From positions 1 through 59,283 of the IMG/VR virus record IMGVR_UViG_3300025118_000014: a stretch of 59,283 nucleotides of DNA. One strand, given 5' to 3'. The position numbers and the translations under genes are program-made. Numbering within the stretch: the stretch's first letter is position 1; each line of letters starts with the position of its first letter. This DNA is from a virus. Under the pieces are notes generated by a model that was given only the letters and a program-made list of their open reading frames with translations, ran no database searches and had not been told where the DNA came from. Shown here piece by piece: positions 30,862-39,400 of the stretch.

Positions 30862-31418
30862 AATGCTACTCCTGCGCTATCGGTTATATCGTCTTCGTTT
30901 CCTAGATTAGCTAGTATTTGGGGCAAGTCAACAACTTTCTCAGGGACAAGCAGAAGTGAAAGCTCCTTCGTTCCCAGCTTGTCACCCTCAGTGTGCCTCT
31001 TTGTGGACGCCTTGGTGCCAATAACGGACTTGCGCCACACGTTGGCCTTGACGAATTCTGGAGTATGGTTGTGTGCGTGAGCCTCAAGCGGGCCGCAGAT
31101 GCGTCCTGCGTTCCTGGCCACAATGATGCTGGTCTTCTTGTTGCGACCCACGTATGCGTCTTCTACTGCGAGCAGGTAGCCAGGGCCGCATACTCTATGC
31201 GCTTCCTTCGACAAGAAGACACCTATGACGCCCATGGATGGCATGATCCTCTCGTCGTAAACGAACTTGCCGTTGATGAGGTTACAGTAAGAGACCTTGA
31301 ACACCTTGACCTTGTTCCGGGTGCACCTCTTCCAGTGATACACTGCAAGGATCCCCCCATCAGGCTTCATCATTGTAACTGCTCCAGCGGTAGCCGGATC
31401 GCATCCCACGACATTCAT
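30735..31418 (-). CDS. RuvC-like Holliday junction resolvase
   Basis: 227 residues from the ATG behind CAGGAGGACAAT; the frame further upstream is not translated. It has the RNase H/RuvC-like acidic set: D7 (VVGCDPATAGAV), E86/D87 (LLAVEDAYVGRNKKTSIIVARNAG), and D177/D180 (DDITDSAGVAFWG). The last 40 residues are an extremely basic Lys/Ser tail (KKRAAKSRAKKRSS) that overlaps the next gene. Such enzymes resolve branched phage DNA before packaging. A late-type box and an upstream terminator place it in the late class, as for other phages' debranching nucleases. Confidence 0.8.
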   Translation of the reverse strand: MNVVGCDPATAGAVTMMKPDGGILAVYHWKRCTRNKVKVFKVSYCNLINGKFVYDERIMPSMGVIGVFLSKEAHRVCGPGYLLAVEDAYVGRNKKTSIIVARNAGRICGPLEAHAHNHTPEFVKANVWRKSVIGTKASTKRHTEGDKLGTKELSLLLVPEKVVDLPQILANLGNEDDITDSAGVAFWGTKQAKKIQKQESSTTSGSKLKPTTSKKRAAKSRAKKRSS

Positions 31419-31434
31419 ATTGTCCTCCTGACCT

Positions 31435-31444
31435 GTTATACCCC
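31435..31444 (-). promoter_or_regulatory. Late-type box GGGGTATAAC
   Basis: 17 bases before the resolvase ATG, right after the terminator of the SSB gene. No -35 element. Confidence 0.55.
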
Positions 31445-31452
31445 GAAGACAG

Positions 31453-31484
31453 AAAACCCCCACCATCATGGATGGCAGGGGCCT
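31453..31484 (-). terminator. Terminator after the SSB gene
   Basis: Two-part stem (CCCC with GGGG, and CCATC-ATG-GATGG inside) followed on the coding strand by TTTTC. It lies between the SSB stop and the resolvase box. Confidence 0.6.
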
Positions 31485-31500
31485 TGGCTTTAGCCTTTGT

Positions 31501-32088
31501 TTAGAAAGGTACGTCGTCTGATGAGAACGGTGCTGCTGGTGTTGCAGCGGCAGCAGGTGCAGCGTTGTTGTTGCTGTACTGTGCGGCACGCTCTTGCTTG
31601 CGGGCAACATAGCCATCGAACCAGTCGCCTAATTCGCGAACTGTGTCTTCCCACTCAGGTTGCTCGCCGCGTGATGGGTCGAAGAACACTGGGCTTGTTG
31701 AAGAGCCTTCAGAACCGTCTGACTTGGTGTACGTTTCAGTCTTCAATGTAGACTGCACGTATCCCTGTGACAGAGCCTTGTCCAGGTCATCATCGCTGTC
31801 GGTGTCGAAAGCGCTAGTGACGCCAAGGGCACGGAAGAACTTGGCAAGCATAGAGATGCTCCGCTCTGTGATCCAGAAGTCGCGAGTCGTAACTGCGCCT
31901 TCTTCGCCCGAACCGTCAAGGTCCTGTACACATACAAAGCCGATGGTGATGCACGGGGTTCCTTTCTTGGAACTGTTCCATCGGTAGAAACCGACAGGTG
32001 CTAGGACTCGCTTGCCCGCTGTAAGGTAGCGAGTGCGGTTAGTGTTTTCTGCTGGAGCGAACTCTTCTGACATTGGATTGATTTGCAT
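31501..32088 (-). CDS. ssb: Single-stranded DNA-binding protein
   Basis: 195 residues from the ATG at 32088 (GGAGG 11 bases upstream; a GTG six codons earlier is the alternative). Beta-rich OB-like core (YLTAGKRVLAPVGFYRWNSSKKGTPCITIGFVCVQDLDG; DFWITERSISMLAKFFRALG), low-complexity Ala/Asn linker (QYSNNNAAPAAAATPAAP) and acidic tip SSDDVPF, the hallmark C-terminus by which SSBs recruit partners. It coats ssDNA in replication and recombination. It lies next to the Sak4-like ATPase, as in many phages, and has its own hairpin-containing sigma-70 promoter. Confidence 0.85.
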   Translation of the reverse strand: MQINPMSEEFAPAENTNRTRYLTAGKRVLAPVGFYRWNSSKKGTPCITIGFVCVQDLDGSGEEGAVTTRDFWITERSISMLAKFFRALGVTSAFDTDSDDDLDKALSQGYVQSTLKTETYTKSDGSEGSSTSPVFFDPSRGEQPEWEDTVRELGDWFDGYVARKQERAAQYSNNNAAPAAAATPAAPFSSDDVPF

Positions 32089-32161
32089 AGTATTATTATC
32101 CTCCACCGGATTAAGGCCCCGGTAATTGCCTTTATTAATGAAACTGTTTTGTTGTGTCTAG

Positions 32162-32190
32162 GTTATAGCCCCCGTGAAGGGGGCTGTCAA
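32162..32190 (-). promoter_or_regulatory. Consensus sigma-70 promoter of SSB with palindromic spacer
   Basis: TTGACA (32185-32190), exactly 17 bases, TATAAC (32162-32167). The whole spacer is a perfect inverted repeat (GCCCCC-TTCAC-GGGGGC), so it can be an operator between the two hexamers or the RNA end of the upstream transcript. Confidence 0.8.
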
Positions 32191-32198
32191 GGGTTAAT

Positions 32199-32954
32199 TT
32201 AAGAATTGTTAAGAATAGTGAACCATTCGTGCATAGCGTCCTCACGGATGCCGCCCAACTCGCCTGCAGGCTTGCAGAGATACCGGCTATGTCCTTCAAA
32301 CATTGAGATGCGTCGAACGGGTTGACCCTTGCGTGCTGGGTCGACGTTGGTGCAATACGCTACAGCAGTGAAGAACTGTGGAACTGCGTTGACTGTGCTC
32401 TTGCCCTGAAGCTGGAGTCGGATGCGTAGTGGCTCACTCTCTTGTCCGCCCTCTTCATTGGTCAAGCATGTACATACCACGTTGTACGGAATGCTGCGGA
32501 GCCATCGCATGAACTTGCGCATACGCTCCCCAAGTAATCCCCACTCCTGAAGTTGCATCAACTCTCGCTGATCCGCTGGCTTCTTGGCTAGGATCTCATC
32601 CTTAAGCAAGGCTTGGATCTCTGTGAGTCCATCGAATGCGACCACTGTGACGCCCATGTCTTTCAACTGGGTGCCTGCGCACATCTTCATGGCTTGACGT
32701 AATTCGTCAGCGTTGCTCACGTAGTTACGCACGTTTCCTTCTGAATCCTCGAACTCCGGAAGGAGCACATTAGGGTTGGCCGCTTTGGCGCTAACCACAC
32801 CGTTGGCCTCTGTTAGGATTAAGAAAACCAGTTCCTTATCCTGACTGGGGTCAACAGCCTGAGCAGCCCGGTATGTCTTGCCCGCACCTGATGGTCCGTG
32901 CATTAGAATGAGCGACTTGGTGTTTTTGATTTCGCTTGCGCGTCTTAGTTTCAT
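32199..32954 (-). CDS. Sak4-like RecA-fold ATPase (recombination)
   Basis: 251 residues, start behind AGGAGGTAAT. Walker A HGPSGAGKT (about 19-27), Walker B VVAFDGL (about 104-110), with motif TCLTNEEGG. Matches in form the AAA_24/Sak4 group, which acts as a single-strand annealing or RecA-like partner of phage SSB. A product starting MKLRRASEIKNTKSLILMHGPSGAGKT is typical of the group. It is expressed from its own promoter, downstream of the Cas4/RecB-like nuclease. Confidence 0.85.
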   Translation of the reverse strand: MKLRRASEIKNTKSLILMHGPSGAGKTYRAAQAVDPSQDKELVFLILTEANGVVSAKAANPNVLLPEFEDSEGNVRNYVSNADELRQAMKMCAGTQLKDMGVTVVAFDGLTEIQALLKDEILAKKPADQRELMQLQEWGLLGERMRKFMRWLRSIPYNVVCTCLTNEEGGQESEPLRIRLQLQGKSTVNAVPQFFTAVAYCTNVDPARKGQPVRRISMFEGHSRYLCKPAGELGGIREDAMHEWFTILNNS

Positions 32955-32977
32955 ATTACCTCCTGTTTGGTATTCTA

Positions 32978-33006
32978 TTTATAGCCCTGGGGCTGATGTT
33001 TGTCTA
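32978..33006 (-). promoter_or_regulatory. Sigma-70 type promoter of the Sak4-like gene
   Basis: TAGACA (33001-33006), 17-base spacer, TATAAA (32978-32983). Confidence 0.65.
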
Positions 33007-33016
33007 CAAAAAGTTT

Positions 33017-34333
33017 TTATTTCTTCCAGGACTGTACGCCCTTTCGCTTGTAGCCCTGGAAATTGTCGTGTGCGTCGGACGAGCATAGACCCTTATATGA
33101 ACAGTACCCTCCTCCGCCCATGCACACCGGCATACGGGGTGCAGCGATGTCGAGATCCTCCACGCATTCAGCCTCTGCCACCATGCGCCTGCGTCCCGCC
33201 AACTGTGCTGCGAACGCGTAGAACTCCGCCTGATTACGCTTTAACTCAACTTCAGACGTCCGATCCTGCTCTCGGATGAACAGTTCGCGGTCTACGGTAT
33301 ACATGAGCGTCTCGATGTAATCCTCGTACTCCTCAATGGGTAGGTCGAGTTCTCGAACCTTGTCCTCGTACACGAATGAAAGAATCTTGGCCTTGGCCTT
33401 GGACAGCTTGCCGTTCTTTAGAACCTTTGGCTCGTAGAGTTTGCCGCTGTACGCTAAGTCAATCTGTAGGTCGCCCTTAAAGGTGGGCTCCATGACTGGC
33501 TTGACCAGCTTGAGCGTTCCGTTCTCAAGGTTGTACTTGACTAAATTGCTGTATGATGGAATCTGTGGGTCGATCTCCATCTTGCTCAAGTAAGAGCGTG
33601 GCGATCCGGATGTCTTGTGTTCTCGAATCATGAGTGATCCGTTCTTCCTGTGCTGCATTAAAGCGTCCATCTTGCCGATGAAATACCAGGGCATGCCAAC
33701 GGTCGTCTTGATGGTCAGGGACTCGTCACGGGCCTCTCCAGGACGCGCAAAGCGGTATCTTCCGTCTTCTTCCACAAGGTGTACTGTAGACTTGAATTGA
33801 TCTCCCTTTACAGGGTGAACTACGGGCATGGCCAGTTGAAGCTCGACGCCCACTACCTTGTAGTTCTGATCGGGCTCCAGGCCCCATCTGCGCAGATAAC
33901 CGCTCAAGACAATTCGTAGAGTCGTAAGATCGTCAGCGTACTGCTTTGGGTCCAGCTTGCCTTCCCCGACGAACGCTTCCCAGTCCCGAATCGTGATGGC
34001 CAGGAGGTTCTTCCCTTCGCTACACAACTCGCAACCCTTGCCATCACAGTGTAGGCAGTTCCCGTCCATGTACTTCTCAACCGGGAATGTTGTATCCTCG
34101 TATGCGAACCACCTGTGTAGATCCTCCATGATAGCGTGAAAGGCAGAGCCGAACCGTAATGGGCGAGCATCACCGTCAAACTCAAGCCCGTGAGAGTGTG
34201 CGTACAGCCATTGGCGTGGACACATCAACTTCTTTACCTCACTCTGCGTGAAAGTAACGCAGTACCCTGACTCTGGTAGGCCAGCGATCTCCTGCACGTC
34301 GTATCTCGGAATGTGTATTCTTGGTTCTGTCAT
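33017..34333 (-). CDS. Cas4/RecB-like PD-(D/E)XK nuclease with iron-sulphur cysteines
   Basis: 438 residues, start behind AGGAGGAAATAAC. It has the RecB-family set: C38 and R40 in CPRQW, H66 (GSAFHAIMEDL), D223 (GKMDAL), E238-x-K240 (REHKTS), and a C-terminal cysteine group C404, C411, C417 that with C38 can bind a 4Fe-4S cluster. An extra knuckle CLHCDGKGCELC (C93-C104) is inserted in the N-terminal half. It probably degrades or trims DNA ends to 3' overhangs for the Sak4/SSB pathway. Confidence 0.85.
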   Translation of the reverse strand: MTEPRIHIPRYDVQEIAGLPESGYCVTFTQSEVKKLMCPRQWLYAHSHGLEFDGDARPLRFGSAFHAIMEDLHRWFAYEDTTFPVEKYMDGNCLHCDGKGCELCSEGKNLLAITIRDWEAFVGEGKLDPKQYADDLTTLRIVLSGYLRRWGLEPDQNYKVVGVELQLAMPVVHPVKGDQFKSTVHLVEEDGRYRFARPGEARDESLTIKTTVGMPWYFIGKMDALMQHRKNGSLMIREHKTSGSPRSYLSKMEIDPQIPSYSNLVKYNLENGTLKLVKPVMEPTFKGDLQIDLAYSGKLYEPKVLKNGKLSKAKAKILSFVYEDKVRELDLPIEEYEDYIETLMYTVDRELFIREQDRTSEVELKRNQAEFYAFAAQLAGRRRMVAEAECVEDLDIAAPRMPVCMGGGGYCSYKGLCSSDAHDNFQGYKRKGVQSWKK

Positions 34334-34356
34334 GTTATTTCCTCCTAGTTGGCTCC

Positions 34357-34385
34357 AACCTAGCCAGCAGGTTTCTCCCTGTCAA
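34357..34385 (-). promoter_or_regulatory. Sigma-70 type promoter of the nuclease gene
   Basis: TTGACA (34380-34385), 17-base spacer, TAGGTT (34357-34362). A further GTGGTATAATG sits just upstream in the terminator region. Confidence 0.55.
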
Positions 34386-34400
34386 TAACATTATACCACA

Positions 34401-34451
34401 AAATAAAAAACCCGTCACAGTGGACGGGCTCAGGCGGACAGAATCTGTCCG
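34401..34451 (-). terminator. Terminator after the tail tip gene, double hairpin
   Basis: CCCGTC/GACGGG stem (34411-34416 with 34423-34428) followed on the coding strand by TTTTTTATTTT. A second perfect palindrome, CGGACAGA-A-TCTGTCCG (34435-34451), stands immediately before it. It ends the structural transcript ahead of the recombination genes. Confidence 0.85.
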
Positions 34452-34452
34452 A

Positions 34453-36417
34453 CTACATACCTGGGACCACCGGGAACACTTTCAGTCCTACGATGCACTT
34501 CCCGCGCTGGTATCTGATCGTCTCGATTACGGCCCTGGAATCCACGAATCCCACCTCTTCGTCCGTTAATTCTATAACGTCACCCAGATTAAGATGGAGC
34601 AGAACCCATGGAGCGAAGCAGTATTCCGCTGTATAGAATGGCCGCGACTTGTGGAACGCGTACCAGCTAAGTAGTGTCTCTGCGTCCAACTCATTGTTTA
34701 TGTACGGACTCTCAATCACTGGCATCTTCTTGGTTCCAAGCATAGTCTCGGATCTCTTACAGTAGATGCTCTCTTCTGGTCCGACCTTTGAAAATAGCGT
34801 GTGCGTTCCCTTTACGGCATCCAGCTTGTACCTGACAGAGAACTCGTTGAACGTATCCTCAAGGTCTGACTCCTGAATTGTGGAGACTCTGTCCATAAGA
34901 GGATATGTCCCAACTTCAAACTTGCCCCTTGAATCGGATCTCGCGTCGAACGCGCATAGCTTGTACTTCCCATCGGAGAAGTACGCCGAAATCATCGGGA
35001 ACGCTGGAAGCAAGGTCGTCTCGATCCACGTTAACGAACCAGACTGGTCTCCATCTCCAGAGCCGTTAATAATAATGCTTGGGAATACGCTGCCCAGAAG
35101 CGGCCTTATCGACTCGACGGATGAATAGTCCAGTATGCTCCCGCCTGCTGGCGAGTACCTTTCCATGACGTCCTTGATTACGTCTGGAACGCTATGCTTC
35201 TCTGTCATCGTTACGGACACGAACGCGCCGTTATTGCTCTTCCAGTCTATGCGCTTCAACTCGTCGTCGTTTGTGAACTCGACCTCGTCCTCACCCTTGG
35301 AGAACAGGTCCTCGTAGCCCGACGGCTCGTCAAACTTCAGTGACGTGTAAGAGTTCCCTCCATCGTCTATCTCGAACGATACGGTTGTTGGATTGTTGAG
35401 CTTAGCCAGCATCTCTCCCTTGGAGTCAAACACTCCACTGTCCTGGTCAATAGTCAGGCTGTGGCCAGAGCATACCACCCATTCGGACTTGTAGTACACA
35501 GCGACGTTGGATATGGTGCTTGTGTATGCTACATGCTCTTCAGCCTCAGTTCCAAACTGAGCCCGCTCTACCTTCTTCATCTCCTTTGCGCTGCTGCCAA
35601 AAGCAGTCGCTGACTCGTACTTCAGTATCTCGTCGTCTATTTTGATGAATGCGTTGCCCTTGCTCCATCCAGGAGAGAATGAGTTGTTGCCGCTAAATAG
35701 GTGACCTGGAATAACCTCTTTGTCTGCTGGCATCGTTGACCTGTTGACCTCAGAAATCACGCCTCTTTGAACTGTCCCTGCGTCAGCATTTGTCCTAATG
35801 CACGGTACGCTCGGCCACTCGTTGTATATTAGAGGAACCCGCTCGCCTATGGATTCCTTTGGAGCGCTCGGGAATCCTTCGCTTGTTACAACGTGGGTAG
35901 GGAACTCGCTATCCAGCATTGACCTGGGATCCTTTATTGAAAGAGTCACCGGCTCACCTGGGTTTCCGAATGACAGGCCCCCGGACATTTGCCCGCGAAC
36001 AACCACTATCCTGTCCTTGTAGTCCTGCCCATCCATCTGTATGCACACTTCACCGAAGCCCGCCAAGAACGCCCCTGAAGACACCATGGAGACCGGATCT
36101 ATCGAGTCTCTCCTGATAGATACAGACACTTCCCTTGACTCCGCTTCAGCCCTTCCCATCTCTATAAACCAGCCAATCTCAGGCTCTTCGACAAGCTCTG
36201 GAAGGTAGTTGATCTCATCGGAGCCGTCGATGACAGTAATAGGATCGGTTGCCATTCTGCGGACAGTGCCGTCTGAGAAATGTAGGTCAAACGTGACCCT
36301 GGCCCTGCGTAAAAACAGGTCCTTCTTGATTTCATTGTGCCAAGATGGCGCAGACGAGCCTATCGACCCCAGCACTGCTAGGTTGTTTAATAGGGTGGCC
36401 CCCTTTACTACAGACAT
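34453..36417 (-). CDS. Tail tip/baseplate hub-like protein, 654 aa
   Basis: ATG directly after the stop of the 1515-residue gene, ribosome site AGGAGG within that gene's end. The N-terminus MSVVKGATLLNNLAVLGSIGSSAPSWHNEIKKDLFLRRARVTFDLHFSDGTVRRMATDP and the internal ESDLEDTFNEFSVRYKLDAVKGTH / WYAFHKSRPFYTAEYCFAPWVLLHLNLGDVIELTDEEVGF look like tail hub proteins, in which a C-terminal beta-barrel reports position along the needle (LGDVI-LTDE). Position after the tape measure and large tail protein fits a tip or hub. Named family not certain. Confidence 0.7.
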   Translation of the reverse strand: MSVVKGATLLNNLAVLGSIGSSAPSWHNEIKKDLFLRRARVTFDLHFSDGTVRRMATDPITVIDGSDEINYLPELVEEPEIGWFIEMGRAEAESREVSVSIRRDSIDPVSMVSSGAFLAGFGEVCIQMDGQDYKDRIVVVRGQMSGGLSFGNPGEPVTLSIKDPRSMLDSEFPTHVVTSEGFPSAPKESIGERVPLIYNEWPSVPCIRTNADAGTVQRGVISEVNRSTMPADKEVIPGHLFSGNNSFSPGWSKGNAFIKIDDEILKYESATAFGSSAKEMKKVERAQFGTEAEEHVAYTSTISNVAVYYKSEWVVCSGHSLTIDQDSGVFDSKGEMLAKLNNPTTVSFEIDDGGNSYTSLKFDEPSGYEDLFSKGEDEVEFTNDDELKRIDWKSNNGAFVSVTMTEKHSVPDVIKDVMERYSPAGGSILDYSSVESIRPLLGSVFPSIIINGSGDGDQSGSLTWIETTLLPAFPMISAYFSDGKYKLCAFDARSDSRGKFEVGTYPLMDRVSTIQESDLEDTFNEFSVRYKLDAVKGTHTLFSKVGPEESIYCKRSETMLGTKKMPVIESPYINNELDAETLLSWYAFHKSRPFYTAEYCFAPWVLLHLNLGDVIELTDEEVGFVDSRAVIETIRYQRGKCIVGLKVFPVVPGM

Positions 36418-39400
36418 TTAGACTACCTCCTCGATTGTTATCCCAAGGTCTCCAGCAAGTCTCCACTTGCCGTTTGCATCCTGATACCATCCCTCTGATT
36501 CAAGGGACAATCCGGACTTGACAACACCGAGTATAGTCATTTCAGAAGTGTTCGCCATTAAAAAAGCGAGGGGTTTCTCAGAATACCCACACAGTCCGCG
36601 AACCATGGACCTGAATGACTCCCGCTTGCGGTCCACATCTCCCACGAATCTGCCCGCAACGGATCTCCTTACTGGACCCTTCAGGAATGACCACTCAATT
36701 CCAGAGTATGTGCTGATTTCTTCAACCTGGGGGTCGTCGTTCTCGGAGATGGACCAATCTAACGGCACGTTGCCTGGATTGAATACCGGGCCAGCCACGA
36801 GCGTCCCAATCTGGAAATACCCCAGGACTGCATTCTGTGCAGGAACCCTGACTCTGAAGAACTCGTAAGACTCCACATCCGAATAAACCGATGACATGGA
36901 AGACCCGAACACAACAACCCGATCCCCGGCAGAGACTGCACCAGGACTTGATACGCTTAGACTGTCGTCAGTAGGGTGACTCAATACCTCGTAAACCTCT
37001 CCTGCTGCGGACCCGTCCACCACAACCACCCACCTGCCCTTGTGCTCACCCTGGGTCATGCCATGGCCGGAGCTAAGTGTGATCCGGTTGCCGGACTTAG
37101 CGGACACCGTCATGTCGCCGGTTATGTCTGCCGACAAGTTGTGTGTTGCTGCTATTGATGAGAAGCCGCTAGATGATGAGTACTCCACGATGGCGGTTCT
37201 GAAGTTGGTGTTAAACAGCGCGATTCCGCCGTGAGTTGAAACGTGCCCGGATGCCTCGTGAGACATCGCTAGAGACTGCTCTGTCGTGCCAGTCGAGCGC
37301 CAAGCTATCCGTGGAGACCTCTCCAGGGCGTTCTCCTTCTGGAAGTGTGTCCTGGTATTAAGTTCGAAGATGTCGCCCTCGTACGCGCCAGCCCCCCTGA
37401 AGTCCACCGATATACCGCTATGGACGTACACAGGGTTTGCCGACGTTCTCTTGCCGAAGACTTCCATTTCGACGCCATTTAATGACGAAGAGCCCAGCAT
37501 TGACGGAAGGTTGTCGCCCTGCGCCGTGCCCCACGCTTCTGCTATGACGCCAAACTCTGAAAGCGCCAGCTTGACCTCTGACCCGAACTCGAATGAGTCC
37601 TCTGCATTATTCCCGCCAAGGGGTCCAATAACTCCGTCGATGGGAAGAGAACCGTATATTTCCTCACCGTCATCCCCTGCAGCCAGTACGCCGGAAGTCT
37701 CCCAGGAGGAATGCTCCCCGACGTCAGATAGGCACCTGTGCGAGATTCTGCAATTAAGGTCGCCATCAACCGACACTATGATTTGATAGTATTTGCTGTC
37801 GTCCACCGTTCCATGTGTGTACGAGTCTACGTATGCTGAAGTCCCTGTGTCCCACGTCTTGAATACAATTCCGTTGGTAGAATCAACGAACACCCGAAAC
37901 TTCCATCCGTCAGACGTTACCGCGTTTGTGCCTGCGGCTTCCGCGTAGTATGACACTGGCGTTTTGCTTGGCTTTACCGTGAAGCCTCCACAGAACCCAT
38001 TCTTGTATCCGAAGGCATTCCCGAGACCCTCGTGTGAGGTGAATTTGTATCTTCTTGTGTTTACGGTGCTGGGAAAAATTCTAAGGGATCCATACTGCTG
38101 AGCGTCAAGTGTCTCTGCCGCTATGCCAGATGGCGTCCACGCCTGACCTGCGCCTGCATTCGTTGAGTAGCTGGTCGGAGCCCCCATCGTTGATGACCAG
38201 TAAGCGATGGATAGGGGGTTGAGTGCAGACGAGTCCCTTGAGTCCAGCCCGTTGGTGATTGGGTGGGTTGTCCACCCGCCAAGAGAGAATTTGGATGCCA
38301 TTACGCAGTCAGAAGTGCTTGATGGATCTATGTGAGAGAAGTGGACATCAAGTCTTGCGCCAACTGACAGCATCCTCATGTGAGACATGGAGCAGAACTG
38401 CATTCCGGACTGAATCGCCCCACCGTCAGCGAGGGAGGTGTCTTCGTACTTGTCTCCAATGGTTGTGGCCCTGACGCTGAAGTCTGGGTTGTAGTCGATG
38501 AACCCCATCACGGAGGTTTCTTTTGTGGATTTCTTGGAGTAGAACACTGCCCCAAGGAGAAGACCGTTGTCGTGCCATGCGGCTGCTACGTTCTGTGGCT
38601 GCTGGTCTACAGACAGAGTTTCCGCTGCACCCAGACCCATTACCGGAACCAGGGCGCTACTACCTACTGACTTGGAAACAGCGAAGAAGTAGTCAGTGCC
38701 AGTAATGGTTACCTCGTAGCAATAGGCATAATAGAATGTTCCGGAGTTGTCGTCCATTCCGACCAAGTCGTGACACGCCTCGTCATTTAACCTTACTGAG
38801 GAGGAAACAACCGTTGGACCCGTGTCGACTCCGCCCGGAATCGCGCCAGTTCCCTCGATTCTACGGCTCCAGGACCCGCCGTTCGTCACACTTGTGCAGG
38901 ATATGACGGCCCCCGACTGGTCCAGCCATACGGCCTTGAGCGTCGATCCGGATGCCGCAAGCCTGAGCGACGTTACTCCAAGAGCGTCCTGACCCGACGT
39001 GATGTCAGACGCGATCTTCACAAATGAAGACTCACCCTTGGTCATCTTGTGTACATTCATCTCGTGAAGTAGCTCTGTTGAGAGGTCATGGTTCTCTCTC
39101 CAGTGATGCGAGGTTAGCACGAACAGGTCGCCAGTACCATTGGCGGCTATCCCGAACTCAATCACTTGGTCGTACGCATCGTCAACAGCGCCACCCACTG
39201 GGAACTCTAGCTGAATCGTGTCCACAAGGGACTCGTCAGAGTAGACAGCGGACCCCTGTGGCATCTTGTAGACCTTAACCCGCAAGTTCGTTACGTCAGT
39301 CGCGTCAGCAACGGCATAGTAAGCCTCTCCGAGCACTCTGGAGTAACACGCGTCAACCCTGTCGGCCTCTTTCTCGCCAAAGCAGGAGCGTGATCCCCAC

